DNA from: Intrasporangiaceae bacterium
Lineage (GTDB): Bacteria; Actinomycetota; Actinomycetes; Actinomycetales; Dermatophilaceae
Reading direction: 5' to 3'
NCBI GenBank assembly: GCA_021324575.1
Contig: JAJPIW010000090.1
Location: forward strand, 1-64,000
Length of the DNA stretch: 64,000 nt
The notes below the pieces were generated by a model, which saw only the letters and a list, made by a program, of their open reading frames with translations, was not told the origin of the DNA and did not search any database. The position numbers and the translations under genes were made by a program. How positions within the stretch are numbered: position 1 is the first letter of the stretch; every line of letters starts with the position of its first letter. Positions 39,438-47,929 of the stretch are shown here, one piece after another.

Positions 39438-40322
39438 ATGTTGGAGCTGCAGGGCGTGACCCGCCGGTTCGGCGACCTGACCGCCGTCGACGACGTGAGC
39501 TTCGAGGTCGACGACGGGCTGCTCACCGGGTTCGTCGGCGGCAACGGCGCCGGGAAGACGACGACGATGCGGATGGCGATGGGGCTGCTCGCCCGCAACG
39601 CCGGCGAGATCCGGTGGCAGGGCCGCCAGATCGAGGCGACCGACCAGCGCCGCTTCGGCTACATGCCCGAGGAGCGCGGGCTCTATCCCAAGCAGCGGAT
39701 CATCGACCAGCTGGTCTATCTCGGCGAGCTGCACGGCCTCACGGCGGCCGCGGCGCGGGCCAGCGCTACCGGCTACCTCGACCGGCTGGGCCTCGCCGAC
39801 CGCGTCAAGGTCCGGGTCGAGAAGCTGTCCCTCGGCAACCAGCAGAAGGTCCAGATCGTCGCCGCCCTGCTCGGGGAGCCGACGGCCCTCATCCTCGACG
39901 AACCGTTCTCCGGGCTGGACCCGGACGCCGTCGACGCGATGACCGGGCTGCTCCGCGAGCACTCCAGCCGCGGCATACCGGTCCTCTTCTCCTCCCACCA
40001 GCTCGACCTCGTCGAGCGGATCTGCGACCGGCTCGTCGTCATGGCGCGCGGTCGTGTCGTGGCCCGCGGCACCGTGGCCGAGCTGCGCACCGCCGGGCCC
40101 ACGCGGTACCTCCTCGACCTCGGCGCCGATGCGGGCTGGGTGCGCGACTTCCACCGCGGGATCCACCCGGTCGACGTCGACGGCTCGCGCGCCGTCGTGG
40201 AGGTCGAGGCCTCCGGGGCCGAGCAGGCCCTGCTCACCGAAGCGGTTCGTCGCGGCCCGGTCCATGAGTTCGCACGCGTCATCCCCGCCCTGTCCGATGT
40301 CTACCGGGAGGTCACCGCATGA
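39438..40322 (+). CDS. ABC transporter ATP-binding protein (NatA/drug-exporter type)
   Basis: A 294-residue ATPase with a strong ribosome site (GGGGAGAGCC) before ATG 39438. Walker A is GGNGAGKTTT (about residues 34-43), the signature is LSLGNQQKVQ, and Walker B is ALILDEPFSGLD. The signature LSLGNQQKVQ is the form found in the DrrA/NatA exporter group. A C-terminal domain of about 70 residues follows. It overlaps the permease gene by 4 bp and lies downstream of the two-component genes. Confidence 0.92.
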   Translation: MLELQGVTRRFGDLTAVDDVSFEVDDGLLTGFVGGNGAGKTTTMRMAMGLLARNAGEIRWQGRQIEATDQRRFGYMPEERGLYPKQRIIDQLVYLGELHGLTAAAARASATGYLDRLGLADRVKVRVEKLSLGNQQKVQIVAALLGEPTALILDEPFSGLDPDAVDAMTGLLREHSSRGIPVLFSSHQLDLVERICDRLVVMARGRVVARGTVAELRTAGPTRYLLDLGADAGWVRDFHRGIHPVDVDGSRAVVEVEASGAEQALLTEAVRRGPVHEFARVIPALSDVYREVTA

Positions 40323-41491
40323 GCCGTCGCCCCGCCGCCTGGGTCATCGTCATGCGCCGCGAGATCCTCGCCAAGCTCACCGACCGGGCCTTCCTCGTCG
40401 GAACCCTGTTCACCCTTGTCGTCCTCGCCGGCGTGATCGGGGTGCAGGGCTACCTCGGGGAACGGACCAAGACCTACGACCTGGTCGCCACCGCCGAGGC
40501 CCGACCGCTCGCCGACCAGGTCGCGACTGCCGCATCCAAGGGCGACGCCAAGGTGCGCGTCAAGGTCACCGACGCGAACGACGCCGTGGCGGCTCACGCC
40601 GCCGTCGACACCGGATCGGCCGACGCCTGGCTGCACCACGAGGCCACCGGATGGGTCCTCACCGGCCGGACCGGCGTGCCTGACGCGCTCGCCACCACGA
40701 CGACCGGGGTGGTTCGCAGCACGACCCTCGCCGCCAACGCCGCTGCGGCCGGCACGACCGTCCAGGCCATGGAGAAGGGCGCCACCCTGACGACGACCCA
40801 GCTCGTCGGCGACCCCCAGCGCTCCGACCTCAACAAGGGCATCGGCTTCGGGATGGCCGTGCTCTTCTACGTCGCCGTCCTCATGTTCGGGATCACCCTG
40901 GCCAACTCGGTAGTGGAGGAGAAGCAGTCGCGGATCGTCGAGATCATCGTCAGCGCCATCCCGATCCGGCAGCTCCTGGCCGGCAAGATCCTCGGCAACG
41001 CCCTCATCGCCTTCGTCCAGATGGCCGTCTACGCCGCGATCGCCCTCGTCGGGATCAGCTTCACCTCCGTCGGGCGACTGCTCCCCTCGGTCACCGGGCC
41101 GGTCCTGTGGTTCGTCCTGTTCTTCGCCGTCGGCTTCCTCGCGATCGCCTGCCTGTATGCCGTGGCCGGCGCCCTCGCGAGCCGGACCGAGGACGTCCAG
41201 TCGACGTCGATGCCGCTCACCATGCTCGTCATGGGGATCTTCTTCGGCTCGGCGTTCGCCTCGGGTACGGCCCAGACGGTCGGCTCGTTCATCCCGCCGT
41301 TCTCGGCGGTGATGATGCCGATCCGGATGCTCGACGGCGGTGTCCCCTGGTGGCAGCCGGTGCTCGCGCTCGCCGGGCTGCTCGCCTTCGCCTTCGCCGC
41401 CGTCGTCCTGGGGGAGAAGGTCTACCGCCGCGCCCTCCTTCAGACCCGGGGCCGGCTCTCGGTGCGGCAGGCGCTCGCCGCCGCCGAGTGA
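40319..41491 (+). CDS. ABC exporter permease (NatB-like, ABC2 family)
   Basis: A 390-residue permease. The first membrane segment is at about 20-40, an extracytoplasmic region of about 130 residues follows, then five to six helices from about 175 onward. The motif VVEEKQSRIVEIIVSAIPIRQLLAGKILGN is the ABC2 cytoplasmic loop found in NatB and lantibiotic or sodium exporters. It forms a transporter with the ATPase at 39438 and is probably regulated by the two-component system upstream. Substrate cannot be read from sequence. Confidence 0.9.
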   Translation: MSRRPAAWVIVMRREILAKLTDRAFLVGTLFTLVVLAGVIGVQGYLGERTKTYDLVATAEARPLADQVATAASKGDAKVRVKVTDANDAVAAHAAVDTGSADAWLHHEATGWVLTGRTGVPDALATTTTGVVRSTTLAANAAAAGTTVQAMEKGATLTTTQLVGDPQRSDLNKGIGFGMAVLFYVAVLMFGITLANSVVEEKQSRIVEIIVSAIPIRQLLAGKILGNALIAFVQMAVYAAIALVGISFTSVGRLLPSVTGPVLWFVLFFAVGFLAIACLYAVAGALASRTEDVQSTSMPLTMLVMGIFFGSAFASGTAQTVGSFIPPFSAVMMPIRMLDGGVPWWQPVLALAGLLAFAFAAVVLGEKVYRRALLQTRGRLSVRQALAAAE

Positions 41492-41505
41492 GCACGGTGC
41501 GTCAC

Positions 41506-41540
41506 CGGCATACGGGACCGATAGCGTTTCGCGTATGCCG
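41506..41540. promoter_or_regulatory. inverted GTATGCC repeat overlapping the HAD gene start codon
   Basis: CGGCATACG (41506-41514) and CGTATGCCG (41532-41540) are perfect complements 17 bases apart. The ATG at 41535 sits inside the second arm, the same arrangement as at 37118-37153. Confidence 0.65.
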
Positions 41541-42356
41541 CTGACGCCCCACCTCGTCGCGCTCGACGTCGACGGGACGATCCTCCACCACGACGGGTTC
41601 CTCAGCGACGCGGTCCGCGACGCGGTGCACGCCGTGGCCGGTGCCGGGCACCACGTCGTCATCTCGACCGGCCGGTCGCTCGTCGCGACCCTGCCGATCC
41701 TGGACCGCCTCGGTCTCACGACGGGGTTTGCCGTGTGCTCCAACGGTGCGGTCACCCTGCGGCTCGACCCGTTGCTGGGCGAGGGTTTCGAGATCATCGA
41801 GGCCGTGACGTTCGACCCGGCGCCGGCCCTGTCGCTGCTGCGGGATGCGTGGCCGGGCGCGGTCATCGCGGTCGAGGAGCTCGGCGTCGGGTTCAAGGTG
41901 AGCGCGCCGTTCCCGGATGGCGAGCTGATGGGCGACCAGCGGGTCGTGTCGTGGGAGGAGCTCGTCGCCGACCCGGCCACCCGCGTCACCTTCCGCGCGC
42001 CGGGTGGCACGAGCGAGGACTTCCTCGAGCTGGCCGAGCGGATCGGCCTGCACGGCGTCAACTACGCGATCGGGTTCTCGGCCTGGCTCGACATCAACCC
42101 CGAGGGTGTGTCCAAGGGCTCGGCGCTCGAGCTGGTCCGCCGGCACCTGCACATCGAGCCCGCGGACACGGTGGCCGTCGGCGACCAGCGCAACGACACC
42201 GAGATGATCCGGTGGGCCGCCCGCGGGGTCGCCATGGGCAACGCCCCCGACGAGGTCAAGGCGAGCGCTGACGAGGTGACCGGGTCCGTCGACGAGGACG
42301 GCCTCGTCCCGGTTCTGCTGTCGCTGCCCCTCACGCCGGGCCCCCTCGCACCCTAG
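41535..42356 (+). CDS. Cof-type HAD-IIB phosphatase
   Basis: A 273-residue hydrolase. Motif I is ALDVDGTILHHDG (Asp nucleophile near residue 10), motif II VVISTGRSL, motif III with SKGSALELV, and motif IV VAVGDQRNDTEMI. The cap domain between motifs II and III is the Cof type. Substrates are usually sugar phosphates or nucleotides such as pyridoxal phosphate; the specific one is unknown. It ends 11 bp before the next membrane protein. serS and a HAD gene are, to my knowledge, commonly adjacent in actinobacteria; here a sensor system and ABC exporter lie between them. Confidence 0.9.
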   Translation: MPLTPHLVALDVDGTILHHDGFLSDAVRDAVHAVAGAGHHVVISTGRSLVATLPILDRLGLTTGFAVCSNGAVTLRLDPLLGEGFEIIEAVTFDPAPALSLLRDAWPGAVIAVEELGVGFKVSAPFPDGELMGDQRVVSWEELVADPATRVTFRAPGGTSEDFLELAERIGLHGVNYAIGFSAWLDINPEGVSKGSALELVRRHLHIEPADTVAVGDQRNDTEMIRWAARGVAMGNAPDEVKASADEVTGSVDEDGLVPVLLSLPLTPGPLAP

Positions 42357-42367
42357 AATCACCGGCC

Positions 42368-43675
42368 ATGGGGGTCTTCCGCGACGCGGTCCGTGACGCG
42401 ATCTCGGTCGTGCTGCACGGCATACGGATCATCGGGATGCACTTCCCGGTGCTCCTCACGATCTATCTGCTCGGCGCCGCGGGACGGGGTGCGGCCATCT
42501 GGGGCGCGGTCCTGCTGAGCAAGCACAACAGCCTGCTCGGCGCGCTCCTCGTCCCGCTCGCACCGCTCTGCACGCTCACCGCGCTCATCCTCATGCTGCG
42601 CGCCGTGTCGCCGAGCCTGCACTTCACCCGCTTCGACGCCGTCGCCGAGGGGGAGGAGACGCCGCAGGCTCCGCAGGTGGTCCGGGAGCGGCTGGGCCTG
42701 CTCGCCTCGACCCTCATCCCGTTCCTTGCCGTGTATGCCGCCCAGGGCTACCTCAAGGAGGACACCTTCGCCTTCGTCAACGCCGCCACGGCCGACGAGT
42801 TCAACAACAACACCGACCTGTGGTTCCACGGTGGGCACGCCGACGTGGGGCGCGCCGCCATCGCCTCGGAGAACTGGCTGTGGGGGATCGTCGCGGTGGC
42901 GTTCGTCCTGCGCTGGTTGGTCAACCGCTTCGACCTGCCCTCGCGCAACGTGTCCTTCGGGCTGGCCGCCGCGTGGTTCGAGGTCACCTGGGTCACTCTC
43001 TTCGCCCACCAGATCCCTCGGATGTTCGGCGCGGTGAAGGACTGGGTCGACGGTCGGGTTGCTGTCGTCTGGGCCCAGAACCTGTGGCACTCGGTCATCG
43101 ACGCGCTCGGCCCGATCGGTGGCCCGGTCGAGGCGGCACGTGCGTGGTTCTGGGGCGTCCTCGGCGACTTCGACGCGATCGTCATCATCCCGGTGGCCTG
43201 GCTGACCGTGGGCGCCATCGTCTACGGCCGGACGATCAGTGCCCCCTCCGGCCCGGAGAAGCCACGAGCACACCTCGACCGTCGACTCTCGCGACTGCCC
43301 GGCCCCGTCGGTCGCTGGGCCGGGGACTTCGTGGACGACTTCACCTCGCGCTTCGCCGGCCTGGCCAAGGGCCTGCGCACCCTCGCCGTCGCCGGCCTCG
43401 TTCCCATGCTCTTGTTCTGCCTCGTCTTCGTCCTCGCCCTACAGGCCAAGTACCTCACCTACGAGCTGATCCGGGTGCTCACCGGCCCCCTGGACCCGAC
43501 CGACTCCACGGCGTTCTCGCCGTGGATGGACGTCGTCGCCGGTGCGGTCTACACCCTCGTCGTCGTGGGACTGCTCGCTGCCGCCGTCGACCGGGTGATC
43601 CGGCGCCAGGGCGAGCTGGCCGCCACCGCCGAGGTGACCGACGGCGAACCCGACCCGGTGCCGGTCGCCGGCTGA
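42368..43675 (+). CDS. multi-pass membrane protein of unknown function
   Basis: A 435-residue protein with about eight hydrophobic segments, e.g. 30-55 (LLTIYLLGAAGRGAAIWGAVLL), 60-80, 110-125, 172-190, 285-305 and 345-365. Between are charged cytoplasmic segments such as DRRLSRLPGPVGRWAGDFVDDFTS. I recognise no family. Position just after the HAD gene suggests co-transcription. The protein lacks any catalytic motif I can identify. Confidence 0.75.
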   Translation: MGVFRDAVRDAISVVLHGIRIIGMHFPVLLTIYLLGAAGRGAAIWGAVLLSKHNSLLGALLVPLAPLCTLTALILMLRAVSPSLHFTRFDAVAEGEETPQAPQVVRERLGLLASTLIPFLAVYAAQGYLKEDTFAFVNAATADEFNNNTDLWFHGGHADVGRAAIASENWLWGIVAVAFVLRWLVNRFDLPSRNVSFGLAAAWFEVTWVTLFAHQIPRMFGAVKDWVDGRVAVVWAQNLWHSVIDALGPIGGPVEAARAWFWGVLGDFDAIVIIPVAWLTVGAIVYGRTISAPSGPEKPRAHLDRRLSRLPGPVGRWAGDFVDDFTSRFAGLAKGLRTLAVAGLVPMLLFCLVFVLALQAKYLTYELIRVLTGPLDPTDSTAFSPWMDVVAGAVYTLVVVGLLAAAVDRVIRRQGELAATAEVTDGEPDPVPVAG

Positions 43676-43700
43676 CCGGCATACCGCCCGGGTAGTCCGG

Positions 43701-44336
43701 TCAGGTCGTCGGGAGCGCGATCTGGACGTAACGCGGAGGGGTCCACTGCAGCCGCACCGCCGTCGGGCGGAACCCTCGAGCGGTGAGGACGTAGGCGTCG
43801 ACGTCGTATGCCGCGGGCCGCGGGCCGGCCTCCACCGCATCGCCCTGGGCCTTGGGACCGCCGCTGACCGGGCCCTGGTGGGCGTCGGGGATGCACGGCG
43901 AGATGGGCAGGTAGTCGCTGTCGACGAGGTTGCCGTCGGTGTACTCGGTCTCCCGACCGCTCGCGTCGAGCAGGCTCAGCCGGCAGCCGAAGAGCACGGC
44001 GGTCGGGCTGGCCGCGACGTGCATCGACACCTTGACCCACTGCGCCTCCGCCGGCGTCCGGGCGTCGTCGATCGGCTTCCCGTCGGGGTCGCGCGGCGCC
44101 GCGACCGTGGTCACGCTCGTGACGGTGAGGTCCAGGGCGCGGTGCCAGTGCCCGTCGAAGTCGTCGAAGTCCTCGGCGAAGTGCACCGGCTTGCCCTGGA
44201 CTCCGGACGTCGCCACATGGGGCTTGTAGGTCCACCAGAACAGCTGCAGCCGAAGCGAGTTCGCCGCCAACGCAAGCAGCAGCGCCGGGATGACGAGGGC
44301 CAGCCCCCAGCGGTTGCCGCGTAGCCAGGCTGTCAT
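43701..44336 (-). CDS. membrane-anchored extracytoplasmic protein C of a three-gene set
   Basis: A 211-residue protein from ATG 44334-44336 (MTAWLRGNRWGLALVIPA). A single membrane helix at residues about 10-28 is followed by a beta-rich exported domain with two conserved Cys (CRLSLLD and SPCIPDAH). Start overlaps the stop of the preceding gene. The WVKVSMHVAASPTAVLFG stretch resembles the central strands of its two neighbours and the DUF4352-like fold. Function unknown. Confidence 0.7.
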   Translation of the reverse strand: MTAWLRGNRWGLALVIPALLLALAANSLRLQLFWWTYKPHVATSGVQGKPVHFAEDFDDFDGHWHRALDLTVTSVTTVAAPRDPDGKPIDDARTPAEAQWVKVSMHVAASPTAVLFGCRLSLLDASGRETEYTDGNLVDSDYLPISPCIPDAHQGPVSGGPKAQGDAVEAGPRPAAYDVDAYVLTARGFRPTAVRLQWTPPRYVQIALPTT

Positions 44337-44932
44337 GACCCGGTCCCCACGGTGTTCATCGGGATCTTGACGACGTCGGTCCGGGCCTGCCACTTCTTGA
44401 CCGTCTCGTCGGTGATGCCGAGGTCGACCGTCGCCAGGCTGTCGTATCCGGGGCTGTCGAAGACGGGTGCGATGTCGACGACGGCGCCCGGCATCCGGTC
44501 CGGTGGCATCTCGACGGCCATCCGGCAGGACTCCGGCAGCCCCGGGATCGAGTTGCCGCAGAACGAGACGTTGCGGCCGAGGAGCGAGTCGTAGGTGTCG
44601 CCGGTGGTCGTCCGGACGACCTTGTAGCCGAGGACCGAGGTGTCGGCGCGCGGGGTCCAGGTGAAGTCGATGGCAACCCAGAGCCCGGGCGAGGCGTCGG
44701 CCTCGATCGGTGTGGCGATCGCCTTGCCGCCGTCGACCTTGGTGACGACGACGTCGCCGGTGCGCAGGTGCACGGTCTGGCCGACCTTCGCCGCCGTCGT
44801 GAACGGGCGTTCGTGGCGGTCCTGCCCGGGCATGTGATCGGTGACGACCCGGCCCAGCGAGAGGGCGGCGACGATGAGGATCCCGGTGCCTACGCGGGAC
44901 CGGACCGGGATGCGGCTGGCGATGGACGTCAC
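44333..44932 (-). CDS. membrane-anchored extracytoplasmic protein B of a three-gene set
   Basis: A 199-residue protein from GTG 44930-44932, overlapping the upstream stop (GTGA). One N-terminal membrane helix at about 14-30 (GTGILIVAALSLGRVV) and an exported beta domain with a Cys pair (NVSFCGNSIP and ESCRMAVE). The LWVAIDFTWTP strand is similar to its neighbours. The frame upstream of the GTG overlaps the previous gene and is not used. Function unknown. Confidence 0.7.
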   Translation of the reverse strand: MTSIASRIPVRSRVGTGILIVAALSLGRVVTDHMPGQDRHERPFTTAAKVGQTVHLRTGDVVVTKVDGGKAIATPIEADASPGLWVAIDFTWTPRADTSVLGYKVVRTTTGDTYDSLLGRNVSFCGNSIPGLPESCRMAVEMPPDRMPGAVVDIAPVFDSPGYDSLATVDLGITDETVKKWQARTDVVKIPMNTVGTGS

Positions 44933-45627
44933 GGGGTGCTCGTCGGGGCGTGCGAGTGCTTGACGCCCTCGTGCAGCGGAACCGTGACCGTGCCGACCGG
45001 GGTCCGGTCGAGCCACATCTCGGTCTGGTCCAGCGACGACTTGCGCCACGTGTAGCCGAAGGTGTCGACGGTGACCCGGTCCGGCAGCGTCGTCCCCTTG
45101 ACCTCGAAGACGTAGGCGACCTCGTAGGTCAGACCCGGCGCGACCGAGCTGAGCACGGTCGTGTCGGGGGCGTTGTAGAGGGTGTAGTCCGCCTTGTCCG
45201 GTGGGACGGGGTTCTCCTTCGGGTCGGTGACGTCCATCGAGGCCAGGACGTTGGTGAGCCCGGTCAGCCGGAGGTGGTCCTTCATGACGCCGACCGGGAC
45301 CATGGCGTTGCTCGAGTTGCGCAGGTGGCCGATGACGAGCAGGTAGGCGCCGACCTTGCTCGGACCGAACGTGTTGGACGGGTCGGTGTTCCACGACGCC
45401 CGGTCGACCGTGAGCTCGAGGGGGCCCAGGGTCATCGGCTTGCCGACCGCGAACCTCTCCGGTCCGGTGGCCGTGGCGGGCGCCTTGGCCCAGCCGCCGA
45501 AGGGCGCAGTGAGCAGCAGCAGGAACAGGCCGATGCCGGTGACCACCTGGCGGAGCGGTCGGTCGATCGCCCAGCGCCACACCCGCGCCAGGCGCCCTTG
45601 CGGTGTCTGTTGTTCGACATCCCCCAC
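44929..45627 (-). CDS. membrane-anchored extracytoplasmic protein A of a three-gene set
   Basis: A 232-residue protein. After a basic segment (GRLARVWRWAIDRPLRQ) comes one membrane helix at about 28-44, then an exported beta domain (KPMTLGPLELTVDRASW, YLLVIGHLRNSSNAMVPVG) of the DUF4352/Ig-like kind. First gene of the three overlapping genes on the minus strand. The three look like diverged paralogs that could assemble in one complex at the membrane. No named family. Confidence 0.7.
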   Translation of the reverse strand: MGDVEQQTPQGRLARVWRWAIDRPLRQVVTGIGLFLLLLTAPFGGWAKAPATATGPERFAVGKPMTLGPLELTVDRASWNTDPSNTFGPSKVGAYLLVIGHLRNSSNAMVPVGVMKDHLRLTGLTNVLASMDVTDPKENPVPPDKADYTLYNAPDTTVLSSVAPGLTYEVAYVFEVKGTTLPDRVTVDTFGYTWRKSSLDQTEMWLDRTPVGTVTVPLHEGVKHSHAPTSTP

Positions 45628-45652
45628 GGAGCGAGATTCTATGCAGGGGTGA

Positions 45653-45686
45653 CCGTATGCCGGGTACTCGAGCGCCCGGCATACGG
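45653..45686. terminator. terminator hairpin made of facing GTATGCC motifs
   Basis: CCGTATGCCGGG (45653-45664) and CCCGGCATACGG (45675-45686) form a perfect 12-bp stem with a 10-base loop. It follows the LURP-one gene (minus strand) and precedes the three-gene set. Confidence 0.85.
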
Positions 45687-45703
45687 GCTGGGGCCGTTGG
45701 ACG

Positions 45704-46327
45704 TCAGCGGGACTGGAGGGCGTCGAGCGCGACCGACATGGCCATCGCCACCCGCCAGTCCAGCTGCCAGCCGTTGGGCTGTCGCGGGACGGACACCTCG
45801 TAGCGGTCCCGCAGCGAGCGCTTGCGCACCGAGGAGAGCACGATGCTGCCGTCGGGTGCGGTGAAGTCGAAGTGGAAGAGGAACGGGACCGGAATGTCGC
45901 CGACCACCGGGATGAACTCCCAGACCCGGCGCAGGATGGCGATCCCCTGGTTGCGTTCGGTGCCCACCGCCTCGAGCCCGTCCGGAGTGCCGATGTGCCA
46001 CGTCGACCGCAGCAGTGACTTGCCGAAGTCCTTGCGGAACCAGCCGATCGGCGCGCCCGCGGCGTCGAGGACGTCGTAGGTGGCGCCGAGGTCGATCCGC
46101 TTGCGGGCCTTGAACGAGAACACCGGCTGGGTGCGTGCCGCGTCGGCGTAGAAGGTGACCTGCTCCTTGAACGCCATCCGCTTCTGCTGCGCGACGGCGA
46201 TCGGCTCGCCCTCGGTCCACGACGCGTCGGCGGGCCGGATCTCGTAGCGGTTGACCATCAGGGTCAGCTTCTGGCGCACCGTGAAGTGCGCGGCTCCCTG
46301 GGCGGATGTCGTGTCCATGGCGGTCAT
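45704..46327 (-). CDS. LURP-one-related (Tubby/scramblase-like) protein
   Basis: A 207-residue soluble protein. The pattern FTVRQKLTLMVNRYEI at the N-terminus, VTFYADAARTQPVFSFKARKRIDLGATYDVLDAAG in the middle and SIVLSSVRKRSLRDRYEV near residue 165 is that of the LURP-one/Tubby C-terminal fold, a beta barrel around a central helix. Bacterial members have no established role; related eukaryotic folds bind phospholipids or scramble them. The start ATG 46325-46327 or ATG at 46316-46318 is possible. It is divergent from the SpoU methylase gene. Confidence 0.82.
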   Translation of the reverse strand: MTAMDTTSAQGAAHFTVRQKLTLMVNRYEIRPADASWTEGEPIAVAQQKRMAFKEQVTFYADAARTQPVFSFKARKRIDLGATYDVLDAAGAPIGWFRKDFGKSLLRSTWHIGTPDGLEAVGTERNQGIAILRRVWEFIPVVGDIPVPFLFHFDFTAPDGSIVLSSVRKRSLRDRYEVSVPRQPNGWQLDWRVAMAMSVALDALQSR

Positions 46328-46375
46328 TGTCTCCGACTCAGGCCCTTGCGTGAACCTGCGATGCTGTATGCCGCC

Positions 46376-47185
46376 ATGCCTGACCTGGAGATCACCTCAC
46401 CGACCAACGCCCGCCTCAAGGGCCTGGTGTCGCTGCGTCGGCGGCGTGCGCGCGAGGTGTCCGGGACGACGCTCGTCGAGGGGTTCGAAGAGCTGTCGCT
46501 GGTGCTGGCAGCCGGGGTGCGCCCCCGGGCCGTCTACTACTGCGTCGAGCTGATGCTCGACCCGTCGGCACAGCTGGCGCTGGTCGAGGGCTGCCGCGCC
46601 GCCGGGGTCGACACGGTCCGGGTGGCCCGAGCGGCCTTCGAGCGGACGGCATACCGGGAAGGACCGGACGGGTTCCTCGCGGAGGTGCCCCAGCCCGGGC
46701 TCCCGGTCGCCGCACTGGAGGTGTCGCCGGGGTCACTCGTCCTGCTCGCCGAGGGGATCGAGAAGCCGGGCAACCTCGGGGCGATGCTGCGGACGGCCGA
46801 CGCTGCCGGGGTCGCGGCGGTCGTCGCGGTCGACCCGGTGACCGACTGGGGCAACCCCAACGTGGTGCGCGGCAGCAAGGGGACGGTGTACTCCGTGCCG
46901 GTGGCGAGCGGGACGCTGGACGAGGTGCTGTCCTGGCTGGCTGAGCACTCGCTGCGCCTGGTGGCGACCACTCCGGACACGTCTGTGCTGCACACGGAGG
47001 CCGACCTGACCGGTGCGGTGGCGGTCGCCGTGGGGACCGAGAAGTACGGCCTGACGCCCGCCGCGCTGGAGGCTGCTGACCTGCGGATTCGCATCCCGAT
47101 GGCGGGACTGGCCAACTCCCTCAACGTGTCCACGTCGGCGGCGATCGTCCTGTACGAGGCTGTGCGGCAGCGTTCGTCGGGCTGA
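46376..47185 (+). CDS. SpoU/TrmH-family RNA 2'-O-methyltransferase
   Basis: A 269-residue SPOUT enzyme. The N-terminal substrate-binding part begins MPDLEITSPTNARLKGLVSLRRRRAREVSG-type sequence. The knotted catalytic domain has motif 1 GIEKPGNLGAMLRTADAAG, motif 2 VGTEKYGL and motif 3 IPMAGLANSLNVSTSAAIVLYE. It methylates a ribose in 23S rRNA or tRNA. ATG 46376 is preferred; ATG 46361 gives five more residues, and a GTATGCC motif lies between the two. Confidence 0.9.
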   Translation: MPDLEITSPTNARLKGLVSLRRRRAREVSGTTLVEGFEELSLVLAAGVRPRAVYYCVELMLDPSAQLALVEGCRAAGVDTVRVARAAFERTAYREGPDGFLAEVPQPGLPVAALEVSPGSLVLLAEGIEKPGNLGAMLRTADAAGVAAVVAVDPVTDWGNPNVVRGSKGTVYSVPVASGTLDEVLSWLAEHSLRLVATTPDTSVLHTEADLTGAVAVAVGTEKYGLTPAALEAADLRIRIPMAGLANSLNVSTSAAIVLYEAVRQRSSG

Positions 47186-47235
47186 AGGGGTGAGTTCCAC
47201 CCCATGGTCAAAAGCACCCCACGGGGTGTGTCACG

Positions 47236-47880
47236 ATGTCATGCATGCGAGTTGACCATGTGGTGTACGCGGCAGAGCACGACGGGGTGGCGGCGACTGC
47301 GGATCGGCTGGGGAAGCTGATCGGGGTCCGGCCGGTCGATGGTGGCAACCACCCTCGCTTCGGGACCCGCAACGTCATCCTGCCGCTGCGCCATGACCGC
47401 TATGTGGAGGTCGTCGAGGTGCTCGACCACCCCGCCTCCTACAAGGCGCCGTTCGGGCAGGTCGTCCGCGCCCGCTCCGAGGCCGGTGGCGGCTGGCTCG
47501 GCTGGGTCATCGCGGTCCACGACATGATCAAGCAGGAGGGCCGCGTCGGCCGTGAGGCCGTCGACGGCAACCGCACCCGCCCCGACGGTGTCGAGCTGCA
47601 CTGGCGCCAGCTCGGGGTCCGTGGCCTGCAGGCCGACCCGCAGCTGCCGTTCTACGTCCAGTGGGACGAAGGCACCCAGCATCCGTCGACCTCCGGCGAG
47701 ACCCACTCGCGGCTGCGTCAGCTGCAGATCGCCGGTGACCCGGAGCGGATCAACGAGTGGCTCGGCGTCGACCCCAAGTCGGTGTCCCCCTCGATCGACC
47801 TGGCGTTCGTCGCGCCGCATGGCACACCCGGCCTGCTCTCGGTCACCTTCGAGACCCCCGACGGGCACGTCACCATCTGA
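47236..47880 (+). CDS. glyoxalase-like VOC protein
   Basis: A 214-residue protein. RVDHVVYAAEHDGVAATADRL begins the first beta-alpha-beta module and NVILPLRHDRYVEVVEVLDHP supplies the usual metal-facing His/Glu strand; the second half has YVQWDEGTQHPS and LSVTFETPDGHVTI. This is the Glyoxalase_3-like form in actinobacteria. Substrate is unknown. Starts at ATG 47236 or 47245, 50 bp after the methylase gene. Confidence 0.8.
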   Translation: MSCMRVDHVVYAAEHDGVAATADRLGKLIGVRPVDGGNHPRFGTRNVILPLRHDRYVEVVEVLDHPASYKAPFGQVVRARSEAGGGWLGWVIAVHDMIKQEGRVGREAVDGNRTRPDGVELHWRQLGVRGLQADPQLPFYVQWDEGTQHPSTSGETHSRLRQLQIAGDPERINEWLGVDPKSVSPSIDLAFVAPHGTPGLLSVTFETPDGHVTI

Positions 47881-47902
47881 CGCCGCTGCCTGGTCAAAAC
47901 CT

Positions 47903-47929
47903 CGCGCGATCGTCAACTCACCGACACTC
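47903..47929. repeat. family C repeat, copy 1 (inverted, at the copA stop codon)
   Basis: The minus-strand sequence includes GTGTCGGTGAGTTGACGA and ends CGCGCGAG. It covers the last few codons of copA and supplies its TGA stop. Other copies are at 49896 (in copA) and 58987 and 59029 (in cydC). Confidence 0.7.
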
